Positions 37,101-45,560 of a stretch of 64,000 bases of DNA are shown here, in pieces (within the stretch, counting starts at the first letter, position 1; each line of letters opens with the position of its first letter). The stretch is from positions 50,534-114,533 of the forward strand of contig NZ_JAKNQL010000018.1 in assembly GCF_022662375.1 (NCBI RefSeq), given 5' to 3'. The notes beneath the pieces are model-generated. The model worked only from the letters and a program-made list of their open reading frames with translations. It had not been told where the DNA came from and searched no databases. The stretch is from Pseudomonas sp. CROZ-RG-20F-R04-15. GTDB taxonomy: Bacteria; Pseudomonadota; Gammaproteobacteria; Pseudomonadales; Pseudomonadaceae. Position numbers and translations under genes: made by a program.

Positions 37101-40100
37101 CACCGACACCATCGACACCTCGACCGTCAAACTGACGGCCGATACCTCCGTGGCTGAAGGTGGCACCGTCACTTACACCGCAACGGTGGGTGCGCCGGTT
37201 ACCGGTTCGCCTGTGGTCGTCACCCTGTCAAACGGTCAGACCATCACCATCGGCGTTGGCCAGACCACCGGCACCGCAACCACCATCGCCCCGAACGATG
37301 CATTGACCGGCCACGCACCGATCACCAATGCAATCACCGAGATAAGCGGTGGCAATTACGAGAATCTGGTGGCCGACAAGACCCCGGTTTCGACCAACGT
37401 CACCGATACCGTCGACACCACTAACCTGTCGCTGAGCGCGACCGGCTCTGTGGCAGAAGGCGGTTCGATTGTTTACACCGCGACCTTGACCAACGCTGCT
37501 GGTTCGCCAGTCACAGTGACCTTGTCGAACGGCGCTGTGATCACCATCGAGGCTGGTAAAACCACTGGCACCGTGTCTGTTCCAGCGCCAGCCGATGACG
37601 TCTACAAAGACGCCGGCAAAGTCGAAGCGACGATTTCGACCGCGACTGGCGGCAACTTCGAAAACCTGGTGCCGAGCACAACGCCGGCCGTGACCGAAGT
37701 CACCGACACCATCGACACCTCGACCGTCAAACTGACGGCCGATACCTCCGTGGCTGAAGGTGGCACCGTCACTTACACCGCGACGGTGGGTGCGCCGGTT
37801 ACCGGCTCGCCAGTCGTAGTGACCCTGGCCAATGGTCAGAACATCACCATCGAAGTCGGCAAAACCACCGGCACCGTGACTTTCACCGCACCCAACGATG
37901 CGCTGACCGGCCACGCGCCGCTGACCAACTCGATCACTGGTGTAACCGGCGGCAACTACGAAAACCTCGTGGCCGACAAAACCCCGGTCAGCACCAACGT
38001 GACCGACACTGTCGACACCACAAATCTGTCGCTGAGCGCGTCTGGTTCGGTTGCTGAAGGTGGCTCGATCGTCTACACCGCAACCCTGACCAACGCCGCT
38101 GGCTCGCCGGTCACCGTGACGCTGTCCAACGGCGCCGTGATCACCATCGAGGCGGGCAAAACCAGCGGCACTGTAACCGTTCCGGCTCCGGCCGATGACG
38201 TCTACAAAGACGCCGGCACCGTGCAGGCGACCATCAGCACGGCTACCGGTGGCAACTTCGAAAACCTGGTGCCGAGCACAACGCCGGCTATCACAAGCGT
38301 TACCGATACCATCGACACCACCACGGTGAAACTGACCGCGACCGCCACTGCCGCTGAAGGCGGCAATGTCGTCTACACCGCAACCGTCGGCGCGCCAGTG
38401 ACTGGCTCGCCAGTCGTGGTAACCCTGTCGAACGGTCAGACCATCACCATTGGTGTTGGCCAGACCACCGGCACCGCGACCACTACTGCACCTAACGACG
38501 CATTGACTGGCCACGCACCGCTGACCAACTCGATCACCAACGTGACGGGCGGCAACTACGAAAATCTCGTTGCTGACAAAACGCCGGTCAGCACGAACGT
38601 GACCGACACTGTCGACACCACCAATCTGTCGCTCAGCGCGACCGGTTCCGTGGCTGAGGGCGGTTCGATTATTTACACCGCAACCCTGACCAACGCCGCT
38701 GGCTCGCCGGTCACCGTGACCCTGTCGAACGGTGCCGTGATCACCATCGATGCCGGCAAAACCACCGGCACCGTGACCGTTCCAGCCCCGGCCGACGACG
38801 TCTACAAAGACGCCGGCACCGTGCAGGCGACCATCAGCACCGCCACCGGTGGCAACTTCGAAAATCTGGTACCGAGCACTCTTCCAGCCGTCACCAGTGT
38901 CACCGACACCATCGACACCACCACCGTGAAGTTGACCGCCACTGAGTCGGCGGCTGAAGGCGGCAACGTTGTCTACACCGCTACCGTAGGCGCTCCGGTT
39001 ACCGGCTCGCCAGTTGTCGTGACGCTGGCCAATGGTCAAATCATCACCATCGGTGTAGGCCAGACCACGGGCACCGCAACCACTGCAGCGCCAAACGATG
39101 CATTGACCGGTCACGCGCCGCTGACCAACGCGATCACCAACGTCACGGGCGGTAACTACGAAAACCTCGTGGCCGACAAGACCCCGGTCAGCACCAACGT
39201 GACCGACACTGTCGACACCACCAACCTGTCGTTGAGCGCGACCGGCTCTGTGGCTGAAGGTGGCTCGATCGTCTACACCGCGACCCTGACCAACGCTGCT
39301 GGCTCGCCAGTCACCGTGACCCTGTCGAACGGCGCCGTGATCACCATCGACGCCGGTAAAACCACCGGCACCGTGACCGTTCCAGCCCCGGCCGACGACG
39401 TTTACAAAGACGCTGGTACCGTGCAAGCAACGATCAGCACCGCCACCGGTGGCAACTTCGAAAACCTGGTGCCGAGCACGACGCCAGCAATCACCAGTGT
39501 TACCGACACTATCGACACCACCACGGTAAAACTGACCGCGACCGCCACTGCCGCTGAAGGCGGCAACGTCGTCTACACCGCAACCGTCGGCGCGCCAGTC
39601 ACTGGTTCGCCAGTCGTGGTGACTCTGGCCAACGGTCAGACCATCACCATTGGAGTCGGTCAAACTACGGGGACTGCGACCACTACCGCACCAAACGATG
39701 CGTTGACTGGTCACGCACCGCTGACCAACTCGATCACCAACGTCACGGGCGGTAACTACGAAAACCTCGTGGCCGACAAGACGCCAGTTTCGACTAACGT
39801 CACTGACACCGTCGACACCACCAACCTGTCGCTGTCCGCGACTGGCTCCGTGGCCGAAGGCGGCTCGATCGTTTACACCGCGACCTTGACCAACGCCGCT
39901 GGCTCGCCAGTGACCGTGACGCTGAGCAACGGCGCCGTGATCACTATCGATGCCGGTAAAACCACTGGCACCGTGACTGTTCCAGCGCCAGCTGACGACG
40001 TCTACAAAGACGCCGGCACCGTGCAGGCGACCATCAGCACGGCTACCGGTGGCAACTTCGAAAACCTGGTGCCGAGCACGACTCCGGCTGTGACCAGCGT

Positions 40101-43100
40101 CACCGATACCATCGACACCACCACGGTGAAACTGACGGCCACCGAGTCTGCGGCTGAAGGCGGCAATGTCGTTTACACCGCAACCGTCGGCGCACCAGTG
40201 ACGGGCTCGCCAGTCGTGGTAACCCTGTCGAACGGTCAGACCATCACCATCGGTGTTGGACAAACCACCGGCACCGCGACCACCACTGCGCCTAACGACG
40301 CATTGACTGGCCACGCGCCGCTGACCAACTCGATCACCAACGTGACCGGTGGCAACTACGAGAATCTGGTGGCCGACAAGACCCCGGTTTCGACTACCGT
40401 CACTGACACCATCGACACCACCAACCTGTCGCTGTCCGCGACCGGCACCGTGGCCGAAGGTGGCCAGATCACTTATACCGCGACCCTGACCAACGCCGCT
40501 GGCTCGCCAGTGACCGTAACCCTGAGCAACGGCTCGGTCATCACCATCGACGCCGGCAAGACCACTGGCACAGTGACCATTCCGGCACCGGCTGACGACG
40601 TTTACAAAGACGCCGGCAACGTCCAGGCAAGCATCAAAACCGCCACCGGTGGCAGCTTCGAAAATCTGGTGACCAGCACCGCACCAGCCGTGACCAGCGT
40701 CACCGACACCATCGATACCACCACGGTGAAACTGACCGCGACCGGCACCGCGGCTGAAGGCGGCAACGTCATCTACACCGCCACTGTCGGTGCAGCTGTG
40801 ACCGGCGCGCCGGTTGTCGTGACCCTGGCCAACGGTCAGACCATCACCATCGACATCGGCAAAACCACCGGCACCGTGACCACCACCGCACCGAACGATG
40901 CGCTGACCGGCCACGCACCGCTGACAAACTCGATCACCAACGTCACTGGCGGCAACTACGAAAATCTCGTGGCCGACAAGACGCCGGTTTCGACCAGCGT
41001 CACTGACACCGTCGACACCACCAACCTGACGCTGTCCGCGACCGGTACCGTGGCCGAAGGTGGCCAGATCACTTACACCGCAACCTTGACCAACGCCGCT
41101 GGCTCACCAGTCACCGTGACCCTGAGCAACGGCTCGGTGATCACCATCGACGCGGGCAAAACCACCGGCACCGTGACCGTCCCGGCTCCGGCCGACGACG
41201 TCTACAAAGACGCCGGCAACGTGCAAGCCACCATCAGCAACGCAACGGGTGGCAGCTTCGAAAACCTGGTGACCAACACCACGCCAGCCGTGACCAACGT
41301 CACTGACACCATCGACACCACCACGGTCAGCATCACCGGCAGCAGCTCGGTGACCGAAGGCCAGACTGCCAGCTACACGGTCAGCCTGAATCACCCGGCG
41401 CAAACCGAAGTGACCCTGAAAATCGTCTACAGCGGCACCGCTGCCGACGGTTCGGACTTCACCGGTGTGTACACCGTGAAGATCCCGGCAGGTGCGAGCA
41501 GCGCGCAGTTCAACGTCGCGACCATCGATGACAAGATCACCGAAGGCACCGAGAACTTCGTGGTCAAGATCGATTCGGCGACCGGCGGCAACTTTGAAAA
41601 TCTCGCGGTCAGCGCCACCAACGGCAGCGTTAGCACCTCGATCATCGACAACGACGCACCGCCGGTCATCGACCTCGACGCCAACAACTCCAGCGGCGCC
41701 ACCGGTGCCGACTACAAGGTGACTTTCACCGAGAACACCCCGGGTGCGGGCGTGTCGATTGCCGACACCGATATCAAGATCACCGACCCGGACAGCACCA
41801 TGCTGACTGGCGCGACCGTCGTACTGACCAACCGTCAGGACGGTGACGCGCTGAATCTGGGCAACAGCGTCAACGGCATCACCATCAATGCCAACAGCAC
41901 CAACGGCACCGTGACCCTGACCTTGTCGGGCAACGCGACGCTGGCCGATTACATGCAGGCGATCAAGAACATCAGCTTCACCAACAACAGCGAAGACCCG
42001 AGCACCGTGCCGCGCATCATCACCGTGACGGTGACCGATGGCGGCAACTACTCCAACGTTGCGACCACCACGGTCAACGTGGTGGCGGTCAACGATGCGC
42101 CGGTCGCAGCGCCTGTCAACGTCACCGGCACTGAAGACACGCCGCTGATCCTTGGCTGGTCGACCTTCGGCGTGACCGACGTCGACAGCCCTGCCAGCAG
42201 CCTCGGGGTGAAAATCACCCAACTGCCGGGCGAAGGCAAACTGCAGTACCTGGACGGCTCGACCTGGAAAGACGTCGCCAACAACCAGACCTTCAGCAAG
42301 GCTGACATTGACGCGGGCAAGCTGCGCTTCCTGCCGGATGCCAACGAGTCGGGCGTCAACGGTTACGGCGGCACAGGTCTGGGCAACAACCAGGCTGACT
42401 ACGCACAAATCAAGTTCCAGCCAACCGACGGCCAATTGCTGGGCAACACCGGTACCGTGAAGATCGACATCACGCCAGTGGCGGATGCGCCGACCGTGAG
42501 CGTGGCCGACAACAGCGTGAAGTCCACCGGATTGGTCAAGGAAGTCTGGACCGGCCTGTCGGGCCTGGGCACCAACGGCAACGGCGCAGATTCGACCACG
42601 TTGAAAAATGTGATCGACGGCGCTGGCACACCGAACACCAGCACTAACGTCAACAACGTGCAGTCTGACGGCAGCGTGACCGCCGGCACGGCGTCGAAGA
42701 CTTCCGGCCTGATTTATCTGGAAGCCGGCAAGACCTACACCTTCAGCGGTATCGGCGATGACAGCCTGCTGGTGACCATTGGCGGCAAGAGCGTGGCGTC
42801 GACCACGTGGGGCGCGGGCGGCAACCTCAACGGTTCGTTCACCCCGACCACCAGCGGCTACTACACCCTGGACATCTACCACCACAACCAGAGCGGCCCA
42901 GGCAGCTATGACGTCAACCTGTCGGTCAACGGCAGCATGCCGATCGACCTGAGCAGCACTGGCGTACCGATCTACACCGGCGTACAGGATCTGGTGAACT
43001 CGGGCGTGACTGTCTCCGATCTGCACGGCACTAACGGCGAAGGCTATTACGACGGCTACAAACTCAACACCGGCGCCGAAGGCACCACGGTGAAACTGTC

Positions 43101-45036
43101 GGCGATCACCACCGCGCTGACGGACACCGACGGCTCGGAAACTCTGAGCGTGAAGATCAGCGGCGCGCCAGTCGGCTCGGTGCTCAGCGATGGCGCGGGT
43201 CACACCTTCACCGTCACCGCCAGCAGCGGCGACGCCAACGTCACCGGCTGGAACCTCGGCAGCCTGACCGTGACCCCACCGCCGTACTACAACGGCCAGT
43301 TCAACCTGACCGTGACCTCGACCTCCACCGAAATGGTCGGCGGTTCGGCCAGCAGCACCGCGACCATTCCGGTCAGCGTGGTGCCAGCGGTGTACAACGC
43401 CATCGTTGCGACTTCGGCCGATGACACTGTCACCGGCACCGATGGCAACGACATCATCGTCGCCGACATTGGTGGCCTGACCGTGGTCCCGGGCACCAAC
43501 TACAACATCGCGTTCATGGTCGACAGCTCCGGCAGTATGAGCAGTTCGTCGATCAACTCGGCCAAGGATTCGCTGACATCGGTGTTCAACACCCTCAAGC
43601 AGAGCCTGGGCGGCAGCAACTCGGGCACGGTGAACATCTTCCTGGTGGACTTCGATACCCAGGTCAACAAATCGGTGTCGGTGAACCTCAACGATCCGAA
43701 CGCGCTGACGCAGCTCAAAGCGGTACTGGACTCGATGAGTTCCGGCGGCGGCACAAACTACGAGGACGTGTTCAAGACCACGGCCAACTGGTTCCAGAGC
43801 GCCGACGCTGTGGCCAACACCGGGGCGAAGAACCTCACGTACTTCATCACCGATGGCCAGCCGACCTACTACCAGAGCGGCGAGCAGACCAACCCGACGC
43901 TGTACGGTAGCGTGAAGTTCGACAGCGTGGTGACCACCAGCAACTACAAGCTGGGCGACACCTTCAGCACCTATATCGACAACACGCATTACCTGAGCAT
44001 CAACGCCAGCGGAATTGCCCAGTTGCAGACCTACACGGCCCGTTACGGCTGGAGCGCCACCAATCTGGGTACCGTTCACGCGCAGGGCGACGGCACTTAC
44101 GAGCTGTCGAGCCTGGCGGGCAGCGGCAGCAGCACCACCTCGACCACCACCGACAACTCGACCAGCAGCTTCGCGTTGCTCAGTGGCCTGTCGAACGTGG
44201 AGGCCATCGGCCTCAACAGCGGCGTCAGCCTCAACGATCTGAAGCCTTACGATTCGGACAAAACGCCGCAGACCAACATCGATCCGAAGGATCTGGCCAA
44301 CTCGATCATCGGCCACACCGAGGCGACGATGCCGGGCAACGACACCGTCAGCGGTGGCGACGGCAATGACATCCTGTTCGGCGACCTGGTGAGCTTCAAC
44401 GGCATTGCCGGTGAGGGTTATCAGGCGATGCAGGCGTTCGTCGCGCAGCAGACCGGCGTCGACGTCAGCAAAGTCACCACCAGCAACGTGCACCAGTACA
44501 TCACCGAGCACTATCAGGCGTTCGATGTGTCCGGCGCGCATGACGGCAACGACACGCTGTTGGGTGGCGCGGGCAATGACATCCTGTTCGGCTCGGGCGG
44601 CAACGACTTGCTTGATGGCGGCAAAGGCAATGACATCCTGCTCGGCGGCACCGGCAACGACACGCTGATTGGCGGTCAGGGCAACGACATCCTCATCGGT
44701 GGTTCGGGGGCGGACACCTTCGTCTGGAAGGCGGGCGACACCGGCAACGACGTGATCAAGGACTTCAAGGCCGCCGACGGTGACCGTATCGATCTGCGCG
44801 ATTTGCTGCAGGGCGAGACCGGCAGCACCATCGACAACTTCCTGAAGATCACCACGGTCGACGGCACGTCGTCGCTGCAAGTCAGCTCGGCGGGCAAGTT
44901 CAACTCCGGCGACGCCGCTGCGGCAACCCCGGACGTGACGATCAAACTGGAAGGCAACAACTGGTCGAGCGCCAACATCCACAACCTGATTGCCGGCAGC
45001 GACCCGACCATCAAGGTCGACCACAACAACAGCTGA
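28198..45036 (+). CDS. lapA: LapA, giant RTX biofilm adhesin
   Basis: 5612 residues. The N-terminal retention module (about 1-105) ends at TAAG (107-110), the LapG cleavage site described for P. fluorescens LapA. Residues 182-4481 are 43 repeats of exactly 100 residues. Then come cadherin/Ig-like domains (about 4500-4760), a PA14-like domain (about 4780-4920, with GDDSLLVTIGG), another Ig-like part and a von Willebrand A domain (from about 5100) with an intact MIDAS motif DSSGSMS. RTX repeats of the GGxGND type follow (5381-5390 and about 5450-5500), then a C-terminal type I secretion signal. It is secreted by LapEBC, held in the outer membrane by the retention module, and released when LapG cuts. 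No Sec signal is present, as expected. Confidence 0.97.
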   Translation: MSSVVAIVKSIVGQVFVVSPEGVRRVLVEGDRLFVGDQIDTGLSGAVSLELADGRTLDLGRETQWSANAPDSSTDLAEATAQAAPSVAELQQAIAAGVDPTTALDVTAAGPSAAGTGGAAGGGHSFVMLDATAGRVDPTIGFPTAGINAAGQAGQNITGGQTTDTTTNALRESTLSLSATPSITEAGGVLVYTATLTQAPLTDLTITLSNGAVIVIPAGSTTGTVNVPLAPNDTVYNDPSQIDVTVTGTTGGNGITVTPPTTPATTQVTDTIDTTTVTLTAGPSVTEGGQITYTATLTNPAQTPVTVTLSNGSTITIGAGQTTGTVNVPTPANDVYNNGSTVTTTITGATGGNFENLVPNPTPAVTTITDSIDTTNLTLTATGTVVEGGQITYTATLTNPAQTPVTVTLSNGSTITIEAGQTTGTVNVPTAANDVYNNGGTVSTTITGTTGGNFESLVPNTTPATTTVTDSIDTTNVSLTATGTVVEGGQITYTATLTNAAQTPVTITLSNGSTITIEAGKTTGSVNVPTAANDVYNNGSTVSTTITGTSGGNFENLVPNTTPATTTITDSIDTTNLSLSATGTVAEGGSIVYTATLTNPAGTPVTVTLSNGSVIIIEAGKTTGTVTVPAPADDVYKDAGNVEVTIKDASGGNFENLVPSTVPAVTEVTDTIDTSTVKLTADTSVAEGGTVTYTATVGAPVTGSPVVVTLANGQNITIAVGQTTGTVTTTAPNDALTGNAPLTNSITGVSGGNYEDLVADKTPVSTSVTDVADTTNLALSATGSVAEGGSIVYTATLTNAAGSPVTVTLSNGSVITIEAGKTTGTVTVAAPADDVYKDAGKVEVTIKDATGGNFENLVPSTVPAVTDVTDTVDTTTVKLTATESAAEGGTVTYTATVGAPVTGSPVVVTLANGQNITIEVGKTTGTVTTTAPNDALTGHAPITNAITGVSGGNYEDLVADKTPVSTTVTDTTDTTDLTLSATGTVAEGGSIVYTATLTNPAGTPVTVTLSNGSVITIEAGKTTGTVTVPAPADDVYKDAGKVEVTIKDATGGNFENLVPSTVPAVTDVTDTIDTSTVKLTATETAAEGGTVTYTATVGAPVTGSPVIVTLANGQTITIAVGQTTGTATATAPNDALTGHAPLTNSITEVSGGNYENLVADKTPVSTTVTDTTDTTNLTLSATGTVAEGGSIVYTATLTNAAGSPVTVTLSNGSVITIDAGKTTGTVTVAAPADDVYKDAGKVEVTIKDATGGNFENLVPSTVPAVTDVTDTIDTSTVKLTATETAAEGGTVTYTATVGAPVTGSPVVVTLANGQSITIEVGKTTGTVSTAAPNDVLAGHAPLTNSITNVSGGNYENLVADKTPVSTTVTDTVDTTTVSLTATGNVNEGGQIVYTATLTNPAGTPVTVTLSNGSTITIDAGKTTGTVTVPAPADDVYKDAGKLEVTIKETSGGNFENLVANPTPAVTNVADTINTTHLTLSAESYVLEGTSITYTATLTNAAQTPVTVNLSNGQTITIEAGKTSGSVTIAAPSDDVYKDVSKLTVTMTDATGGNFEKLDVSKTPVSTTVNDTIDKTTLTLSASDTVSEGGQITYTATLSNPAGTAMTVTLANGAVINIAAGATSGSVNFAAPANTPYIDGGKVQTAIASHSGGNFEQVDANRSAVVTTVTDTVDTTNISLSATASVAEGGLIVYTASLTNPAGTAMSVTLSNGAVINIAKGATTGTATVAAPADDVYKDAGKVDASITKTTGGNFENLVVDKTPAVTDVTDTIDNSTVSLTATASTTEGGVVVYTASVTAPVTGAPVVVTLSNGQTITIPVGASSGSVNFTAPNDALAGGNTLSVKIDGASGGNYENLVADKTPAVTSVTDTVDTTNLSLSATGSVAEGGSIVYTATLTNPAGTPVTVTLSNGSVITIDAGKTTGTVTVAAPADDVYKDAGKVEVTIKDATGGNFENLVPSTTPAVTDVTDTIDTSTVKLTADTTVAEGGTVTYTATVGAPVTGSPVVVTLANGQSITIEVGKTTGTVTFTAPNDALTGQASLGNSITGVSGGNYENLVADKTPVSTTVTDTVDTTDLSLSATNSVAEGGSIIYTATLTNPAGTPVTVTLSNGSVITIEAGKTTGTVTVPAPADDVYKDAGKVEVTIKDATGGNFENLVPSTVPAVTEVTDTIDTSTVKLTATESAAEGGTVTYTATVGAPVTGSPVVVTLANGQTITIEVGKTTGTATTIAPNDALTGHAPLTNAITDVSGGNYENLVADKTPVSTTVTDTVDTTDLSLSATNSVAEGGSIIYTATLSNPAGTPVTVTLSNGSVITIEAGKTTGTVTVAAPADDVYKDAGKVEVTIKDATGGNFENLVPSTTPAVTDVTDTIDTSTVKLTATETAAEGGTVTYTATVDAPVTGSPVVVTLANGQNITIEVGKTTGTVTTTAPNDALTGHAPLTNAITDVSGGNYENLVADKTPVSTTVTDTTDTTNLSLTATGTVDEGGQITYTATLTNAAGSPVTVTLSNGAVITIDAGKTTGTVTVDAPKDDVYKDAGTVEATIKGATGGDFENLVTSTTPAVTTVNDTIDTSTVSLTATANVAEGETVVYTATVTAPVTGSPVVVTLSNGQTITIAVGETTGSVNFVAPNSPLAGGSSLSVTIDGATGGNYEKLAVDGKSADTAVSDTTDTTNLNLTATDSVAEGGSIVYTATLTNPAGTPVTVTLSNGSVITIEAGKTTGTVTVAAPADDVYKDAGKVEVTIKDATGGNFENLLPSTVPAVTNVTDTIDTTTVKLTATESAAEGGTVTYTATVGAPVTGSPVVVTLANGQTITIGVGQTTGTAITTAPNDALTGHAPITNAITEVSGGNYENLVADKTPVSTNVTDTVDTTNLSLTATGTVAEGGSIIYTATLTNAAGSPVTVTLSNGAVITIDAGKTSGTVTVPAPADDVYKDAGKVEATISTATGGNFENLIPSTVPAVTNVTDTIDTSTVKLTADTSVAEGGTVTYTATVGAPVTGSPVVVTLSNGQTITIGVGQTTGTATTIAPNDALTGHAPITNAITEISGGNYENLVADKTPVSTNVTDTVDTTNLSLSATGSVAEGGSIVYTATLTNAAGSPVTVTLSNGAVITIEAGKTTGTVSVPAPADDVYKDAGKVEATISTATGGNFENLVPSTTPAVTEVTDTIDTSTVKLTADTSVAEGGTVTYTATVGAPVTGSPVVVTLANGQNITIEVGKTTGTVTFTAPNDALTGHAPLTNSITGVTGGNYENLVADKTPVSTNVTDTVDTTNLSLSASGSVAEGGSIVYTATLTNAAGSPVTVTLSNGAVITIEAGKTSGTVTVPAPADDVYKDAGTVQATISTATGGNFENLVPSTTPAITSVTDTIDTTTVKLTATATAAEGGNVVYTATVGAPVTGSPVVVTLSNGQTITIGVGQTTGTATTTAPNDALTGHAPLTNSITNVTGGNYENLVADKTPVSTNVTDTVDTTNLSLSATGSVAEGGSIIYTATLTNAAGSPVTVTLSNGAVITIDAGKTTGTVTVPAPADDVYKDAGTVQATISTATGGNFENLVPSTLPAVTSVTDTIDTTTVKLTATESAAEGGNVVYTATVGAPVTGSPVVVTLANGQIITIGVGQTTGTATTAAPNDALTGHAPLTNAITNVTGGNYENLVADKTPVSTNVTDTVDTTNLSLSATGSVAEGGSIVYTATLTNAAGSPVTVTLSNGAVITIDAGKTTGTVTVPAPADDVYKDAGTVQATISTATGGNFENLVPSTTPAITSVTDTIDTTTVKLTATATAAEGGNVVYTATVGAPVTGSPVVVTLANGQTITIGVGQTTGTATTTAPNDALTGHAPLTNSITNVTGGNYENLVADKTPVSTNVTDTVDTTNLSLSATGSVAEGGSIVYTATLTNAAGSPVTVTLSNGAVITIDAGKTTGTVTVPAPADDVYKDAGTVQATISTATGGNFENLVPSTTPAVTSVTDTIDTTTVKLTATESAAEGGNVVYTATVGAPVTGSPVVVTLSNGQTITIGVGQTTGTATTTAPNDALTGHAPLTNSITNVTGGNYENLVADKTPVSTTVTDTIDTTNLSLSATGTVAEGGQITYTATLTNAAGSPVTVTLSNGSVITIDAGKTTGTVTIPAPADDVYKDAGNVQASIKTATGGSFENLVTSTAPAVTSVTDTIDTTTVKLTATGTAAEGGNVIYTATVGAAVTGAPVVVTLANGQTITIDIGKTTGTVTTTAPNDALTGHAPLTNSITNVTGGNYENLVADKTPVSTSVTDTVDTTNLTLSATGTVAEGGQITYTATLTNAAGSPVTVTLSNGSVITIDAGKTTGTVTVPAPADDVYKDAGNVQATISNATGGSFENLVTNTTPAVTNVTDTIDTTTVSITGSSSVTEGQTASYTVSLNHPAQTEVTLKIVYSGTAADGSDFTGVYTVKIPAGASSAQFNVATIDDKITEGTENFVVKIDSATGGNFENLAVSATNGSVSTSIIDNDAPPVIDLDANNSSGATGADYKVTFTENTPGAGVSIADTDIKITDPDSTMLTGATVVLTNRQDGDALNLGNSVNGITINANSTNGTVTLTLSGNATLADYMQAIKNISFTNNSEDPSTVPRIITVTVTDGGNYSNVATTTVNVVAVNDAPVAAPVNVTGTEDTPLILGWSTFGVTDVDSPASSLGVKITQLPGEGKLQYLDGSTWKDVANNQTFSKADIDAGKLRFLPDANESGVNGYGGTGLGNNQADYAQIKFQPTDGQLLGNTGTVKIDITPVADAPTVSVADNSVKSTGLVKEVWTGLSGLGTNGNGADSTTLKNVIDGAGTPNTSTNVNNVQSDGSVTAGTASKTSGLIYLEAGKTYTFSGIGDDSLLVTIGGKSVASTTWGAGGNLNGSFTPTTSGYYTLDIYHHNQSGPGSYDVNLSVNGSMPIDLSSTGVPIYTGVQDLVNSGVTVSDLHGTNGEGYYDGYKLNTGAEGTTVKLSAITTALTDTDGSETLSVKISGAPVGSVLSDGAGHTFTVTASSGDANVTGWNLGSLTVTPPPYYNGQFNLTVTSTSTEMVGGSASSTATIPVSVVPAVYNAIVATSADDTVTGTDGNDIIVADIGGLTVVPGTNYNIAFMVDSSGSMSSSSINSAKDSLTSVFNTLKQSLGGSNSGTVNIFLVDFDTQVNKSVSVNLNDPNALTQLKAVLDSMSSGGGTNYEDVFKTTANWFQSADAVANTGAKNLTYFITDGQPTYYQSGEQTNPTLYGSVKFDSVVTTSNYKLGDTFSTYIDNTHYLSINASGIAQLQTYTARYGWSATNLGTVHAQGDGTYELSSLAGSGSSTTSTTTDNSTSSFALLSGLSNVEAIGLNSGVSLNDLKPYDSDKTPQTNIDPKDLANSIIGHTEATMPGNDTVSGGDGNDILFGDLVSFNGIAGEGYQAMQAFVAQQTGVDVSKVTTSNVHQYITEHYQAFDVSGAHDGNDTLLGGAGNDILFGSGGNDLLDGGKGNDILLGGTGNDTLIGGQGNDILIGGSGADTFVWKAGDTGNDVIKDFKAADGDRIDLRDLLQGETGSTIDNFLKITTVDGTSSLQVSSAGKFNSGDAAAATPDVTIKLEGNNWSSANIHNLIAGSDPTIKVDHNNS
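28741..41640 (+). repeat. 43 in-frame repeats of exactly 300 nt in lapA
   Basis: Every unit start from 28741 to 41341 is exactly 300 nt after the previous one, with no indel in 12.9 kb. From 29941 on two unit types mostly alternate: type A (YTATLTN..GSPVTVTLSNG..DDVYKDAG) and type B (YTATVGAPVTGSPVVVTLANG..NDALTGHAP), giving a 600-nt period. The alternation breaks at 32341-33541, where four A-like units stand in a row. In 38041-40440 features recur every 1200 nt. The last unit (41341) is Calx-beta-like (EGTENFVVKI). Confidence 0.95.
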
Positions 45037-45049
45037 CACATGAACAAAA

Positions 45050-45074
45050 ACGGCCGCCCTTCTGGGGCGGCCGT
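45050..45074 (+). terminator. Terminator after lapA
   Basis: ACGGCCGCCC (45050-45059) pairs with GGGCGGCCGT (45065-45074), a 10-bp GC-rich stem with a 5-nt loop, 14 nt after the lapA stop. The T-tract is weak (CACGTTT). Confidence 0.65.
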
Positions 45075-45185
45075 CACGTTTGCGCCTACCGCGACGGTGA
45101 CGATTACGTCGCCGCACCGCATACTCGCGCGCAGTTGGCTATGCTGCTGACAGCATGACGCTGGTTCATTTCCGAGGGATGCTCA

Positions 45186-45524
45186 ATGTTTTACGTGCAA
45201 CGCGATGCGCAAGGTCTGTTGATTCGCGTGGAAGCCGCGGCCTACGCCGAGGCCACGGAAACCCTGCCGGCCGACAGCCATGAAATCCAGGCCTGGTTCG
45301 CCAACGAAGTGGTGGAAACCAGCCTCAAACAGCTCAAGCAGAGCGACTTTGAAATGATTCGGGTCCTCGACGACCTGATTCAGGTGCTGACCCAGAAAGG
45401 CGTGATCCGCGTCACCGACCTGCCACCGGCGGCCCAAGCCAAGTTGATGGACCGGACCCAGGCGCGTGAAGCGTTGGGCGGGTTGAGCCAGTTGATCGAT
45501 GAGGATGAGGGCGGGTTGATCTGA
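45186..45524 (+). CDS. Small conserved Pseudomonas protein (tryptophan synthase beta-like annotation)
   Basis: 112 residues, ATG with GAGGGAT upstream. It is acidic, without signal peptide or membrane segment. A beta-like N-terminus (MFYVQRDAQGLLIRVE) is followed by helical segments (EIQAWFANEVVETSLKQLKQSDFEMIRVLDDLIQVLTQKG read from about residue 33). Homologues in Pseudomonas are often labelled tryptophan synthase subunit beta-like, but the protein is far too short and lacks the PLP lysine motif, so that label should not be taken as function. It follows lapA on the same strand but behind a terminator. Function unknown. Confidence 0.75.
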   Translation: MFYVQRDAQGLLIRVEAAAYAEATETLPADSHEIQAWFANEVVETSLKQLKQSDFEMIRVLDDLIQVLTQKGVIRVTDLPPAAQAKLMDRTQAREALGGLSQLIDEDEGGLI

Positions 45525-45560
45525 TCCGCCCACAATCAAAAGCCTGCCCTCACCCCAGCC

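Noticed and set aside
28741..41640. Regular repeats as a CRISPR array
   Set aside because: The units are 300-nt coding repeats without spacers and are translated in frame as adhesin domains.
28195..45122. Very long minus-strand frames opposite lapA (for example 32107-36714, 37228-40914, 41104-45117)
   Set aside because: They arise because a repeat of exactly 300 nt has no stop in one antisense phase, so openness is copied along the array. Their products are Gly/Val/Asp/Arg-rich with no domain, and lapA on the other strand has full domain support.
45186..45524. Small gene as tryptophan synthase beta
   Set aside because: It has only 112 residues and no PLP-lysine motif; the name is a carried-over label.
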